A stretch of 64,000 nucleotides of DNA from an uncultured Flavobacteriales bacterium (GCA_937973685.1 CALJKJ010000015.1:1-64000), one strand, 5' to 3'. Positions 45,782 through 56,140 are shown, counted from the stretch's first letter. Notes: generated by a model from the sequence alone, not told the origin. Program-made: numbers and translations.

Positions 45782-45798
45782 AATTTATTTGAAATTAA

Positions 45799-46797
45799 TT
45801 AGAAATTCCACACATCGTGTTCGTAATTTCTAATTTCTTCTGTTATTTTTTCTGATTCCATGAGTGCATCTACACCTGTACGGTATGTTTCGATCTCTCT
45901 ATCAAATACATTACTTTCTTTGAAAATAGTACTGTTAAATTGACGTTTCCAAAATAAATCGTCAAAACTCATCCAGTTTGCATCATTATGTTCGTTATAA
46001 ACAAAATAATTATTCAAGATGTAACGACAATGAGGGAAGTATACCCAGTATAATACGCGTGATCCCAAAATTTGATTGTTTTGATCTCTTTCGTAAATAA
46101 CAGGTGCTAAACCTAAAATACGCACATCCATAACTGAACGTTCTTTATCAAAGAACCAGTCTTCTTTCAATTGGTATTGAACGATATCTTTTGAATCGTA
46201 CCAAAACGTATCAACTGGAGGGTAAACATATTTGATTTCACCATTCACTTCAATTGTTGAATCTTCTCCAAAAGAGTTTGATAATGGTTGATCTGTTTCT
46301 TTTCCTTTTTTACCCAACATTTGAAACTCAATCAATTTCGTTCTAAATACAGAATCATTTGAAAAATCTTTCCCAGCTTCAGCAGCCAAAGGATACTTAA
46401 ACTGATCACCGTCTTTCATTGATTCTTGTAAAGGATTCATTGGATAGAAAACTTTCAATTCACCACTAACAATGTGATGACGCAAGATTGTCCACAAACT
46501 CCAACGACTTGAATTTCGTACATATTCACCAGAAGGTGTATGATAATCGAAAGGCAAATACATCGTATGGTTTACTTTCTCACGCATATCAATTGTTCTC
46601 CAAACACGTTTACTCCAAAGAACATCTGCTTCACGAACGAATTCGTAAGGAATCATACGTTTTGTAGGAACGTGCTCAGTCAGATACACGCCATCAATCA
46701 CTCCTTCTGTTGGAACGTTGACAGGTCCACCGTTAATTTCCTGAGCTGATGCCAACCCCGCGAAAATTAATGAACTTATAAGAATAAAACGTTTCAT
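45799..46797 (-). CDS. gldN: Type IX secretion / gliding protein GldN
   Basis: GldN (PorN) is a periplasmic protein that binds the GldK ring and the GldM shaft. A signal peptide ends SAQ at about residue 19. The conserved core READVLWSKRVWRTIDMREK (about 55-74), HTPSGEYV and the RVLYWVYFPHCRYIL block are typical. Length (332 aa) fits. It is the last gene of gldKLMN, 20 bases after gldM, and is followed by a strong terminator. Confidence 0.94.
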   Translation of the reverse strand: MKRFILISSLIFAGLASAQEINGGPVNVPTEGVIDGVYLTEHVPTKRMIPYEFVREADVLWSKRVWRTIDMREKVNHTMYLPFDYHTPSGEYVRNSSRWSLWTILRHHIVSGELKVFYPMNPLQESMKDGDQFKYPLAAEAGKDFSNDSVFRTKLIEFQMLGKKGKETDQPLSNSFGEDSTIEVNGEIKYVYPPVDTFWYDSKDIVQYQLKEDWFFDKERSVMDVRILGLAPVIYERDQNNQILGSRVLYWVYFPHCRYILNNYFVYNEHNDANWMSFDDLFWKRQFNSTIFKESNVFDREIETYRTGVDALMESEKITEEIRNYEHDVWNF

Positions 46798-46817
46798 GTT
46801 TGAAAAATTAATTTGTT

Positions 46818-48566
46818 TTATATTGTAAAGTTTGCAGATCGTTTCTTAACAGAACCATCAGGGAATCTTACCTGTGTCATGAAAGAAATCATCGAACCTG
46901 GTTTTGCTTGTTTCAAAATACTAGCTGCATCTGCATTCAAAGAATTTCCTTGACCACGAGCAGTTTTCATTACTCCTGATACATTCAATTCCCATGAAAC
47001 AACAGAGAAGTTTACTTTTAAAGGAATCTCATCTCCGTATCGTGCAAATAATTTTGATTCACTTTTGGAAGCTTTACCACCATCAGATACAGTACCGAAG
47101 TAAATATTTGGATTTGGTAAATTTCTTACACTGAATTCAACCGTTCTCAAAGAAACAGATTTCTTTGTTACTGAATTTTGACCAACAATTGTTAACGAAG
47201 CTGTTCTTCCTGCACCAGTAGGTTTAGCAATCCAGATGTTACCAGCTGATTTTGACAAAGACACACCGCCAGAAGCAGTAATTGTTGATTTATCGTAACC
47301 TGAAGCAACTCCTTCTACTTTATTTTCGTAACCTCTGTACAATACCAACATTTCTGGTAATGAAATTGTTCCTTGAGGTTTTACGATTTTAATGGTATGA
47401 GTCCAAGGCTCTTCTTTTGTAGCACCTGATTTGTTTTTAATAGCAACTTTACCAGTTAATACCATTTCATCACCACCACTAACACGTGCTTTCACGATAC
47501 CAACTCCATTTGTACCTTTGAATGAATTACCACCGTAAGTAATTGTTGGTTGGTTATCTGAGTCAAAAGCAGCCATCATGACATTCACTTCAACTTCGTC
47601 ACCTGTATTAGCAAATGATTGACCATAAGCTAAACCTACAATTTTGTTAAATGAATATTCACCAGTTGTTACTTTCGATTTCAAATGCGCCATAGCCATC
47701 GCACGTGCAGACAAAATATCTTGTTGCATTGATGATAATGAAGCTACTGCAGCTACCAATGGTGAATGATCAAATGTTGCACCGATCCAGTGAACACCAT
47801 TCATATCATTTACTTTCGAACGTTCTGATTTTGTCAAGTTGATGTAAATATCTTTCAATACTTGAGCATCTTCTTTCAAATTTGCTTTACTTGAAGCAAT
47901 CATTTTATCAACTTGTTTTGATAAATCAGCATTTGATGAAAACGTATTGATCGCTTTAGGTGAAATTGAGTATTTTTTAGACTCAACACCATAAGTACCA
48001 ACTATTTTTACTAAATCAGCACGGTATTGATTAAAATCAGCCCACAATTTCTTTCCAGCAGCAGTCGGATTTTTAATATCTTCACCAATGATTTCATGCA
48101 TTGGGATATCGTATTGATCTTTCGCTTGAACAGCCATCAAATTCATACGAGCAGGTGTATACTTGTCACCTTTTCTCCAAATGATTGTTAATTCGTCGTT
48201 ATCTTTTACATCTTTTACATTTTCACCTGATTTCTCTAGGATAGTAAATTTGATTTTATCGATATCTTGAATTAATTTTTCTGTAATCACATCAACATCA
48301 GCCATTTGCTTCAAAATCTTTTGCAATTTTGCGCGCTTAGCTGCGTTTTCTGCGTTATTAGGAGTTGTATTTAACTCCGAGTTTACGTCTTTCTTGAATC
48401 CCTCTCCTCTATCTAAGTGAGCGATGTTCGATTTTTGTATATTTTCTTCAATTGCGACAAAAGCATCTAGAATTGACTTTGATACGTTCAACGCTAAAAG
48501 CGCTGTCAATACCAAGTACATCATTCCGATCATCTTCTGTCTTGGGGTTTCCTTTCCACCTGCCAT
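46818..48566 (-). CDS. gldM: Type IX secretion / gliding motor protein GldM
   Basis: GldM is the inner-membrane protein whose single span enters the GldL ring and whose periplasmic domains reach the GldKN ring, passing on torque or conformational change. The N-terminal MAGGKETPRQKMIGMMYLVLTALLALNVSKSILDAF (split here as cytosolic tip and span, about 1-35) is the hallmark. The periplasmic part (about 36-582) carries helical then beta domains. Length is typical. gldL is directly upstream. Confidence 0.96.
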   Translation of the reverse strand: MAGGKETPRQKMIGMMYLVLTALLALNVSKSILDAFVAIEENIQKSNIAHLDRGEGFKKDVNSELNTTPNNAENAAKRAKLQKILKQMADVDVITEKLIQDIDKIKFTILEKSGENVKDVKDNDELTIIWRKGDKYTPARMNLMAVQAKDQYDIPMHEIIGEDIKNPTAAGKKLWADFNQYRADLVKIVGTYGVESKKYSISPKAINTFSSNADLSKQVDKMIASSKANLKEDAQVLKDIYINLTKSERSKVNDMNGVHWIGATFDHSPLVAAVASLSSMQQDILSARAMAMAHLKSKVTTGEYSFNKIVGLAYGQSFANTGDEVEVNVMMAAFDSDNQPTITYGGNSFKGTNGVGIVKARVSGGDEMVLTGKVAIKNKSGATKEEPWTHTIKIVKPQGTISLPEMLVLYRGYENKVEGVASGYDKSTITASGGVSLSKSAGNIWIAKPTGAGRTASLTIVGQNSVTKKSVSLRTVEFSVRNLPNPNIYFGTVSDGGKASKSESKLFARYGDEIPLKVNFSVVSWELNVSGVMKTARGQGNSLNADAASILKQAKPGSMISFMTQVRFPDGSVKKRSANFTI

Positions 48567-48636
48567 GACTAAATAATTTTTATTAGATTACTAACAATAA
48601 ATATGTGTTATTTCTTTTGAGATTTTTCAGTAGAAA

Positions 48637-49452
48637 TTAATCTCTTGAAATAGTCATCGCTTTTAACATGTTACCATAAACTGAATTCAAATCAGTTAAG
48701 TTTTTAGATAACATTGCCATGTTTTCTTTGTAACGACGTGTATCTTCAGTAGAATCAGAAAGATTTTGCATCATTTCTGTTACTTGGCTTTGGAATTTCT
48801 CAGTTGCTTCTAAGTGATTAGAAGATCCTTTCAATTGTAATTCGTATACATTATTCAATGCTGCCAAGTTTTTAGAAACTTTTTGCATTTGCTCTCCAAA
48901 TGATTCACCTTCTTGTGTTGCTGAAGTCATTCCAGAAATAGAAACAGATGCTCTTTCGTATGCTTCAGATAAAGAAGAAACTTTGTCTGATGCTGCTTGC
49001 AAAGATGCTACATAAGAATCTGTAGCTGCTGCTGCAGAAGAAACACCTTTTAACTGAGCTGCGTTATCGCTTAATGCACGCATTCCATTACCTAGACTTT
49101 CTAATAAAGCGTGATCAATTTTTGCTTCCTCTAACATTTTATCCAAATGCTCAGTAACACCTGAACCACCACGTCCACCGCGACCTGCAGCTGGTAAAGC
49201 ATTGTGATCTAAGTCATCAGAATGACCTAATGCTAATTCCGGGTAAACTAACTCCCAGTTTGGATCTTCGTGAATTGGTTCAAATGCAGAGAAAATGAAG
49301 ATCAATGCTTCAGTACTAAGACCTACTACAAGCATTGGACCAGCAAATGGCCAGTGCATAATTTTAAATAAGGCACCTACGATTACGACTGCCGCACCGA
49401 AACCGTATAATTTCGCCATAAATACTTTCCATCCTTTACTTCCTGGTTTCAT
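48637..49452 (-). CDS. gldL: Type IX secretion / gliding motor protein GldL
   Basis: I chose ATG 49452 because it gives the family N-terminus MKPGSKGWKVFMAKLYG. Two membrane spans (about 15-32 and 37-57) form the proton channel with GldM. Glu48 in LSTEALIFIF is the membrane-embedded acidic residue expected from known GldL structures. After a Gly/Arg-rich linker (about 88-100) come about 170 residues of helical, coiled-coil cytosolic domain containing two similar segments, NLAALNNVYELQL and NLTDLNSVYGNML. Total length is 271 aa, longer than the 215 or so I recall for Flavobacterium. Confidence 0.94.
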   Translation of the reverse strand: MKPGSKGWKVFMAKLYGFGAAVVIVGALFKIMHWPFAGPMLVVGLSTEALIFIFSAFEPIHEDPNWELVYPELALGHSDDLDHNALPAAGRGGRGGSGVTEHLDKMLEEAKIDHALLESLGNGMRALSDNAAQLKGVSSAAAATDSYVASLQAASDKVSSLSEAYERASVSISGMTSATQEGESFGEQMQKVSKNLAALNNVYELQLKGSSNHLEATEKFQSQVTEMMQNLSDSTEDTRRYKENMAMLSKNLTDLNSVYGNMLKAMTISRD

Positions 49453-49507
49453 AGTTTGTTTGTTTTTTTTGGGTTTAACTAATGATTTTTTGTTTGTTTG
49501 TTTATTC

Positions 49508-51052
49508 TTAGCGTAATTGAATATCGCTACGAATTTCTTCGCCACCTTCTCTTGAGAAGTCACGTCCACCTCTTCCTAAGTGAGTCATCACATTACGGAA
49601 TCCGATGTACGATTTAGCAGTATCTTGGTACTCGTACGAACGAGTCGATGTCATCAAATAATAACCGATATCTTTCCAAGAACCACCTCTTAAAACTTTA
49701 CGTTTTAATGCTGGCGGATCCCAGTCATATGCATCATATCTATAATCAGAGTTGATATCATGTGAAAACTCGTACATAGATTCATCGTATGCAGTTTCAC
49801 ACCATTCAGCAACATTTCCAGCCATACAGAATAATCCCCATCCATTTGGATTGTAAGAATATGCTTTTACAGTATGGAAACCACCATCTTCAAAATAACG
49901 TCCTCTCATCGGTTTGAAGTTTCCTAAGAAACAACCACTTTCATTACGGATATAAGGACCACCCCAAGGGTATGGTGAATTATTCAAATCTCCACGTGCT
50001 GCTCTTTCCCATTCTGATTCATTTGGTAAACGGAAATCGTTTACGAATAAATCTCCCATAGCAAGTAACCAGTTGTTTAGCAATTGAGTTCTCCAAATTG
50101 AAAACGCTTTAGCTTGAACCCAAGTAATACCAACAACAGGATAATTGTCATAAGCAGGGTGCCAGAAATACATGTTTGTCATAGGATCGTGGAATGAGTA
50201 AGTGAAGTCACGAACCCAACACAAAGTATCTGGGAAAACATTTATTTCTTCGTTGATAACAAAACGAGATCGATCAGCATGACCACGTATAGCGTTGTTT
50301 TGACCTTTTTTATTGAATTTACCTAAATCCAAATCTTGACCTTGTTTGTCTTTTGTAAAAGCATGGTCAGGCGTATTTAACTGACGGTGCTCTTCATTGA
50401 CAACAGTTCCTTGATAGTCAATTCCATTAGGAACAATTTCTACACGCCCTCTTTTCGCAGCTTCACGAATATCAATCCATGAATATTTGAACATTAATTT
50501 ACGTGTATCAATTTGTCTTCTCTTGTAGAATCTTTCCGCTTCTGGGTAGTACATATCAGCCAACAAAGGAATTAATTCTGGATCATCGTAAGCGAACTCA
50601 CGATCCCAATTTAATGAGAAAAATCCTCTGTTTTCATCTTTATTACTTGTTTGAAATTCAGCCATTTCAAGATTAGCTTCATCAAAATACATGTCCGTGT
50701 AATTGATGTAACGAGCAGCTTCCTCCTCGTCTTCTAATCCAGCATAGATTTTTTCACGTGCGATAGAATCACGCACCCAATCAACAAATTGACGGTATTC
50801 GTTATTTGTGATTTCTGTTTGATCCATATAGAAAGCTTGAACAGAAACTGTTTTTGCACGTGTTTGGTGTACAAAAGAAATGTCTTGATCATTTTCTCCC
50901 ATCGTGTATGACCCTGAAGGTATATACACCATGCCTAATGGAATTTCTGGTTGATAGACTTTTCGGCCCATCACGCCTGTTAAGTGCCCACTTCGTGTGC
51001 TACAAGCAGCCAAAAAGGCTCCAATTAAACCAACTAATACTAGTTTTCTCAT
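49508..51052 (-). CDS. gldK: Type IX secretion / gliding lipoprotein GldK
   Basis: GldK (PorK) forms the outer-membrane-linked ring with GldN. The lipobox FLAAC puts the lipid on Cys17. The body is a formylglycine-generating-enzyme-like (FGE/SUMF1) domain, seen at YIPSGSYTMGENDQD near the N-terminus and VLRGGSWKDIGYYL and YIGFRNVM near the C-terminus. It is the first gene of the gldKLMN operon. The Cys pairs of a true FGE active site are absent, as expected of GldK. Confidence 0.96.
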   Translation of the reverse strand: MRKLVLVGLIGAFLAACSTRSGHLTGVMGRKVYQPEIPLGMVYIPSGSYTMGENDQDISFVHQTRAKTVSVQAFYMDQTEITNNEYRQFVDWVRDSIAREKIYAGLEDEEEAARYINYTDMYFDEANLEMAEFQTSNKDENRGFFSLNWDREFAYDDPELIPLLADMYYPEAERFYKRRQIDTRKLMFKYSWIDIREAAKRGRVEIVPNGIDYQGTVVNEEHRQLNTPDHAFTKDKQGQDLDLGKFNKKGQNNAIRGHADRSRFVINEEINVFPDTLCWVRDFTYSFHDPMTNMYFWHPAYDNYPVVGITWVQAKAFSIWRTQLLNNWLLAMGDLFVNDFRLPNESEWERAARGDLNNSPYPWGGPYIRNESGCFLGNFKPMRGRYFEDGGFHTVKAYSYNPNGWGLFCMAGNVAEWCETAYDESMYEFSHDINSDYRYDAYDWDPPALKRKVLRGGSWKDIGYYLMTSTRSYEYQDTAKSYIGFRNVMTHLGRGGRDFSREGGEEIRSDIQLR

Positions 51053-51169
51053 TTTAGTTCAATTTTACAGTTCCGGATATTCACTTATTAACGTTCTACA
51101 GGATCAATTCTGTGATATAACGGAAATGTTATAAAAATGGTTACAAATATCTTAATTTTTTTTTGAATA

Positions 51170-52132
51170 TTACAACCATCTTGGATGTTTCGATTTTGTA
51201 ATAGGGAAAACAGGAATGTAACAAAGCTTCACTGCTAATTCATTTGTCCCTTTCGAAATTGTTGATATTTGACCAATACTTAAATCGTATGAATAACCAG
51301 CCCAAGCGAACATACGCGCAGTGTTTCCAAACATTTTATCCAAAAAGCGGTATCCTAACAAAACAGAAATCGCATCTGAATTTCTAAATCCTAGTCCTCC
51401 GTACATTTTATTTTTGTACATGTAACGTGCAGTGATGGTTGTTGAAAACTTCACTAAGTCACTTTGTAATAATGCTTGCACATCGATATCTCCATCTGGA
51501 TTTCTTACACCTCTAAAAGTGTAACCACCCATCCCATAATAATGTCTCGCTTCATTGTACTGAACATTCCCTGTACCAAGCAATGATTTACCAGTTAAGA
51601 CTGGCGCAGGTAAATGTGTGGAAGAAAGTCCAGCGTAAAAATTTGTTGATTGATAAAATAACCCAAAATTCGCGTCCAATGTCATTGCATTCGTTGATCC
51701 TGGCAATGATGGATCGTTTAATGTAGATGGTGGCACCCATGTTGGATTCATACCAAAAGACATAATTCCAATTCCTAATCCAACTCCTAACGTCCCGCCT
51801 CCTAATTGAAAGTGATGCGAATAATTAAGGTTAATATTGTTTTGACGATTGAAACCAATTGCATCATGAACAACATTTACTCCTAAGCCTCCACTCCACC
51901 ATTGGTGCATGTTCATTTCACCATTGAATAAAGCAGAATTCGGAGCACCATTTACTTTGTCCCATTGATTTCTGTAAATCAAATTACCGCACATTCCTTC
52001 TTCAATCCCAGTTGCACCAGGATTAACAGCCATTTTATTATAAATAAAGTGGGTTAATGCGATATCTTGTTGACCAAATGCAGTTGCACTTGCAACAATT
52101 AATGCAGTAAATACGAGTATTTTTTTCTTCAT
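51170..52132 (-). CDS. Type IX secretion membrane protein, PorP/SprF family
   Basis: I chose ATG 52132, which gives a clean signal peptide (MKKKILVFTALIV, cut after FGQQ). The beginning of the mature protein, FIYNKMAVNPGATGIEEG, and YRNQWDKVNGAPNS are the family signature of PorP/SprF proteins. The remaining sequence is a beta-barrel of about 14 strands. These proteins anchor or help secrete T9SS cargo. The gldK start lies 117 bases downstream, so it may belong to the same transcript. The final residues are SKHPRWL, not a barrel Phe. Confidence 0.9.
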   Translation of the reverse strand: MKKKILVFTALIVASATAFGQQDIALTHFIYNKMAVNPGATGIEEGMCGNLIYRNQWDKVNGAPNSALFNGEMNMHQWWSGGLGVNVVHDAIGFNRQNNINLNYSHHFQLGGGTLGVGLGIGIMSFGMNPTWVPPSTLNDPSLPGSTNAMTLDANFGLFYQSTNFYAGLSSTHLPAPVLTGKSLLGTGNVQYNEARHYYGMGGYTFRGVRNPDGDIDVQALLQSDLVKFSTTITARYMYKNKMYGGLGFRNSDAISVLLGYRFLDKMFGNTARMFAWAGYSYDLSIGQISTISKGTNELAVKLCYIPVFPITKSKHPRWL

Positions 52133-52314
52133 AAACAGTGTACTTAGTACGTTTTTACCGTAATTATTCGATATTTCACCAAACAATTGGGGACTAAAAT
52201 AAGTATTTTTTCCAACAATCAAAAAGTTTTAACAGTAAAAACTATCAATTTCAACAATGTTTTGTGAATTACGCCAAAAATTTCACATCATGTGCTAGGA
52301 ATTTCCATAAGAAA

Positions 52315-53472
52315 TCAACCTAATTTTTGGTATGTTTTCCACCAAAGATCTGGTATTTCTCCTACAAGTGCAAAATCGTAATCTTCTTTGTTACACGGAA
52401 CCATGTGGTGTCGTTCAAATTTAACATTATCTACTGGCGGGTATGGCACCTCCATCCACCATCTTGCGGATATATTACTTTTATAAAAGACAATTTCATG
52501 TGCATCTTTTTCAAAGAAAACTGTGAATTTGGTATATGCTTTTTTGGAGCCTACAGGAAAATCACCGTATCGTTGTGCAACACCATCAATAAAATACCAC
52601 ATTATTTGAGCTATTAGTTGATGTTCTTTTAACGCTGAACCTTCTAAATAGCAGTTAAAAATTCCGATAGCTGTTAATTTATCACTTATACCTGCATATT
52701 TTGCCAATTGGCACATTTCATGATTGAAAAATCCGTTGGGTTGTTGGAAATGTTTTCCGCTAAAATCACTTGAGCGAATAGCTTGCAAATCAATTGATAG
52801 TAAATCTGTGTTGCGTAGCAATGGCTCAGCCACTTTGAAATCGGCGTTGAATTCACCCAATCGAACAGCATCGAAATACAATTTATTGAATAAATCTAAT
52901 TGCGTGTGTTTCACTAAAGGTGTTTGGAAACCTAGTGTTGCATAATTAAATAAAAAACACGGCCTGTGCATTAATAATTTGTTGACGTATGCATCTTTTG
53001 AAATTTCTTCATCCGGTTCTCCTAGGTCCAACTTGTGATCGATACTCATGACATTAATCATTTGTTCCAATGCTTCGTAACCTTGATACATGGCATAGGT
53101 CAAGTCTTGTGAGCCACCAATTACTAATGGGATTATTTGAGCTTTCACCAACTCAGCAGTCACCTGTCTGATGGCGAAGTAAGTATCTTCTACCGTGTTT
53201 CCTGGAATAATATCCCCTAAATCGTAGAGGGGTATTTTCCAATTTTCACCAATAAATAATTGATAAAACTCATCTCGAAAGCGGAAGTCTTTGTTTGGTA
53301 AGCAATCAATCCCTCCATTTCGGTATTCTGGAACATTGAGTAAAGCAACGCCCCCTTTTACAAGTTCTGGGAAATTATTTTCTGTATGTGTAGCAATAAC
53401 CGACCCAATAGTTGCATCGTTGTTTTCGCTTTCTGTAAGAACTGGTTGGAAATAAATAGAAATATCCTTCAT
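52315..53472 (-). CDS. Arginase/formimidoylglutamase-fold protein with an altered metal site, 385 aa
   Basis: The ureohydrolase fold is visible through its three motif positions, but the metal ligands are mostly changed. GGxHxxT reads GGSQDLT (119-125), with Gln122 for His. DAHxD reads DHKLD (145-149), with Lys for His. SxDxDxxDP reads SIDLQAI (226-232), with Gln for Asp. Three of the usual Mn2+ ligands are therefore missing, and binuclear hydrolase activity is unlikely by family knowledge. Related proteins are, as I recall, often annotated as formimidoylglutamase near topA and gldK in Flavobacteriales. The location between topA and porP/gldK suggests a link to T9SS, but its role is unknown. 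Confidence 0.8.
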   Translation of the reverse strand: MKDISIYFQPVLTESENNDATIGSVIATHTENNFPELVKGGVALLNVPEYRNGGIDCLPNKDFRFRDEFYQLFIGENWKIPLYDLGDIIPGNTVEDTYFAIRQVTAELVKAQIIPLVIGGSQDLTYAMYQGYEALEQMINVMSIDHKLDLGEPDEEISKDAYVNKLLMHRPCFLFNYATLGFQTPLVKHTQLDLFNKLYFDAVRLGEFNADFKVAEPLLRNTDLLSIDLQAIRSSDFSGKHFQQPNGFFNHEMCQLAKYAGISDKLTAIGIFNCYLEGSALKEHQLIAQIMWYFIDGVAQRYGDFPVGSKKAYTKFTVFFEKDAHEIVFYKSNISARWWMEVPYPPVDNVKFERHHMVPCNKEDYDFALVGEIPDLWWKTYQKLG

Positions 53473-53526
53473 GTACTCAATTTTGACAAAAATAAGTACA
53501 CTAAGGTTATAAAATACGAAGGGTGA

Positions 53527-53572
53527 AAAATGTAATGAAACACGGAACGTGGATAACTAATGTTCCGTGCTG
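53527..53572 (-). terminator. Terminator of topA
   Basis: CACGGAAC (53541-53548) pairs with GTTCCGTG (53562-53569) over a 13-base loop, and weaker pairing extends outwards. A T-rich stretch follows on the minus strand, 10 or more bases after the topA stop. Confidence 0.7.
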
Positions 53573-53578
53573 TTTACA

Positions 53579-55906
53579 TTATTTTTTCTTTTTAGGAAAT
53601 TTCTTTTTAGGGGCATTTTTTTCATCAGCTGCAATTGCCAAACATTCTTCTAATGTCAAGCCGTCAGCTACAGTACCTTTAGGTAATTTGAAATTGTCTT
53701 TTCCAATTTTCAAATATGGCCCATAACGCCCATTCAGCAATTGAACATCTGTTCGTTCATCAAATGCTTTGATTAACTTGTTTGCCTCGACTTCTCTTTT
53801 TTCTAGGACCAATTCAATTGCTCTGTCTAAAGTAACTGTCATTGGGTCGTCTTCTTTTTTCAAGGAAACAAATAATTTGCCTATTTGAACATACGGACCA
53901 AAACGACCAATGTTTGCTTTGATAACTTCACCTTCGAATTCACCAACAGTTCGTGGTAATTTGAATAACTCCAAGGCTTCATCAAGCGTAATTGTTTGAA
54001 TCGACTGTGTTTTTAGTAAAGATGCGAAAGTTGGTTTTTCACCATCTTCTTTTTCATCACCTACTTGTATCATTGGTCCAAAACGGCCAATACGTGCAAT
54101 GATTTTTTTATTTGAAACTGGGTGTATACCAAGTTCGCGTTCACCAGTTGCACGATCAGAATTTTCTAGGGTATGTTCAACAGAATCGTGAAAAGGCTTG
54201 TAAAATCCTTTCAACATTTCAGTCCAATTCATTTTACCTTGTGCAATTAAATCGAATTGTCCCTCAACTTCTGCAGTGAAATGGTAATCAAGTATGTGTT
54301 CAAAGTTTTCAATTAAGAAATCTGTAACAACCATACCGATATCGGTTGGGAATAATTTATTTTTTTCACGACCAGTAATCTCTGATTTAGAAGACTTTGT
54401 GATTGCGCCATTTGACAATTCAAGAACTGTAAACGCACGTTCTTCGCCCTCCAACTCTCTTTTTTCGACGTAGCCTCTTTTTTGAACAGTTGAAATAGTT
54501 GGTGCATAAGTTGAAGGTCGTCCAATTCCTAATTCTTCTAATTTCTTCACAAGCGAAGCTTCAACATATCGAGGAGCTGCACGCGAGAAACGTTGTGTCG
54601 CACGAATAAACTGCACATTCAATTGCTCGCCAACTTCAACAGCTGGCAACAAGCCTTCCGTTTCTGAAGTTGTATCGTCTTCATCATCGATAGCTGTTTC
54701 CAAGTAAACTTTTAAGAAGCCATCAAATTTGATTACTTCCCCTTTTGCTTGGAAAACTTCTTTCAAACTTTCGTTTCCGATTGCAATGGTTGTTCTTTCT
54801 AATTCAGCATGACTCATTTGAGAAGCGATCGATCTTTTCCAGATCAAATCGTACAAGCGTACCTCATCATTATCGCTCGAAGTAATGGAGTGTTGCGCAA
54901 AATCAGTTGGACGAATTGCTTCGTGCGCTTCTTGTGCGTTCGCACTTTTTGTAGCAAATTTAGTTGGGTTGCTGTATTGAGCACCGTAAGCGGCTTTTAT
55001 TTCAGCTTCAGCAGCATTACGAGCAGTTTCGGATAAATTGACACTATCCGTTCTCATGTATGTTATTTGTCCTGCTTCGTATAAACGTTGTGCAACTTGC
55101 ATTGTGCGTGAAACTGAATAACCTAATTTCAAACTTGCCTCTTGTTGCAACGTTGACGTTGTAAATGGCGCTGAAGGTGTTTTTTTAGCTGGTTTCTTTT
55201 GAACATCTAAGACGTTAAAAGTTGTGTCATTACAATTAGCTAAAAACTTCTCTGTTTCTTCTTCTGTTCCAAAATGTTTGCTGACATCAGCTTTGATTGC
55301 CTCTTTTCCTTTTAAGAATGAACCTGCAACGCGGTAAAAAGATTCTGATTTAAATTGTTGAATTTCTTTTTCGCGCTCCGCGATTAAGCGAACAGCGACA
55401 GACTGAACCCTTCCAGCAGACAAACTTGGGCGCACTTTTTTCCACAAGACTGGACTTAATTCAAATCCAACCAAACGATCCAATACACGTCTTGCTTGTT
55501 GTGCGTCAACCAATGGTAAATTTATTTCACGCGGATTATCAATTGCTTTTAGAATTGCTGTTTTGGTGATTTCGTTGAACGTGATGCGTTTTGTTTCTTT
55601 TTTAGCAAGATCTAGCGCTTCGTATAAGTGCCAAGAAATTGCTTCCCCCTCACGGTCCTCATCGGTAGCTAGCCATACAACTTCTGCTGCTTTTGCTAAT
55701 TTCTTCAATTCGCTGACCAATGCCTTTTTGTCGGGACTGATTTCGTAGTTGGGTTTAAAACTGTTTTCTATATCAATTGCAATCCCTTTTGAAGCTAAGT
55801 CTCTAACATGACCAAAACTAGATTTCACAATGAAGTCTTTTCCTAAATATCCTTCGATTGTTTTTGCCTTAGCAGGTGACTCAACGATCACTAAGTTTTT
55901 GCTCAT
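53579..55906 (-). CDS. topA: DNA topoisomerase I
   Basis: TopA relaxes negative supercoils. The Toprim domain has ESPAKAKTIEGYLG (9-22) and DEDREGEA (82-89). SAGRVQSVAVRLI is at 163-175. The active-site Tyr283 lies in ITYMRTDS. After residue 590 there are several TopA C-terminal repeats of the GRFGPYVQIG type without zinc cysteines, and the chain ends in a basic KKKFPKKKK tail. Length (775 aa) is normal for Bacteroidota. Its transcription ends before the arginase-fold gene. Confidence 0.96.
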   Translation of the reverse strand: MSKNLVIVESPAKAKTIEGYLGKDFIVKSSFGHVRDLASKGIAIDIENSFKPNYEISPDKKALVSELKKLAKAAEVVWLATDEDREGEAISWHLYEALDLAKKETKRITFNEITKTAILKAIDNPREINLPLVDAQQARRVLDRLVGFELSPVLWKKVRPSLSAGRVQSVAVRLIAEREKEIQQFKSESFYRVAGSFLKGKEAIKADVSKHFGTEEETEKFLANCNDTTFNVLDVQKKPAKKTPSAPFTTSTLQQEASLKLGYSVSRTMQVAQRLYEAGQITYMRTDSVNLSETARNAAEAEIKAAYGAQYSNPTKFATKSANAQEAHEAIRPTDFAQHSITSSDNDEVRLYDLIWKRSIASQMSHAELERTTIAIGNESLKEVFQAKGEVIKFDGFLKVYLETAIDDEDDTTSETEGLLPAVEVGEQLNVQFIRATQRFSRAAPRYVEASLVKKLEELGIGRPSTYAPTISTVQKRGYVEKRELEGEERAFTVLELSNGAITKSSKSEITGREKNKLFPTDIGMVVTDFLIENFEHILDYHFTAEVEGQFDLIAQGKMNWTEMLKGFYKPFHDSVEHTLENSDRATGERELGIHPVSNKKIIARIGRFGPMIQVGDEKEDGEKPTFASLLKTQSIQTITLDEALELFKLPRTVGEFEGEVIKANIGRFGPYVQIGKLFVSLKKEDDPMTVTLDRAIELVLEKREVEANKLIKAFDERTDVQLLNGRYGPYLKIGKDNFKLPKGTVADGLTLEECLAIAADEKNAPKKKFPKKKK

Positions 55907-56092
55907 ACTTCAAAAATTTATTGCGTTTGAAAAGATGTAACGCGGTGCAAAATAATCTATTTTCTAATCAAAAAACAAACGAATCGCTAAAATGAGTTGA
56001 TATTTCATTCAAAAGACCCTACTAAAAGTAAGTGAAAAAAATGGTAAAACTAGCGTAACCTGTCGGCGTTAAAATTATTAGCGACTGACATT

Positions 56093-56122
56093 TTGACATC
56101 ATTTGAATTAAATGTATTTTTG
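56093..56122 (+). promoter_or_regulatory. Promoter of the miaB-secG operon
   Basis: TTG at 56093-56095, a 19-base spacer and TATTTTTG at 56115-56122 match the Bacteroidota promoter consensus completely. ATG 56141 follows 18 bases later. This is the best complete promoter in the window. Confidence 0.75.
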
Positions 56123-56140
56123 TGATTCAAAAAAATAAAG

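Noticed and set aside
49453..49569. Longer GldL with a 39-residue N-terminal extension
   Set aside because: The extension overlaps the end of gldK and is Lys/Asn-rich low-complexity sequence. ATG 49452 gives the conserved N-terminus.
55907..56092. Non-coding RNA or tRNA between topA and miaB
   Set aside because: I saw no cloverleaf, CCA end or strong hairpin in this stretch. Only the miaB promoter at its end is supported.
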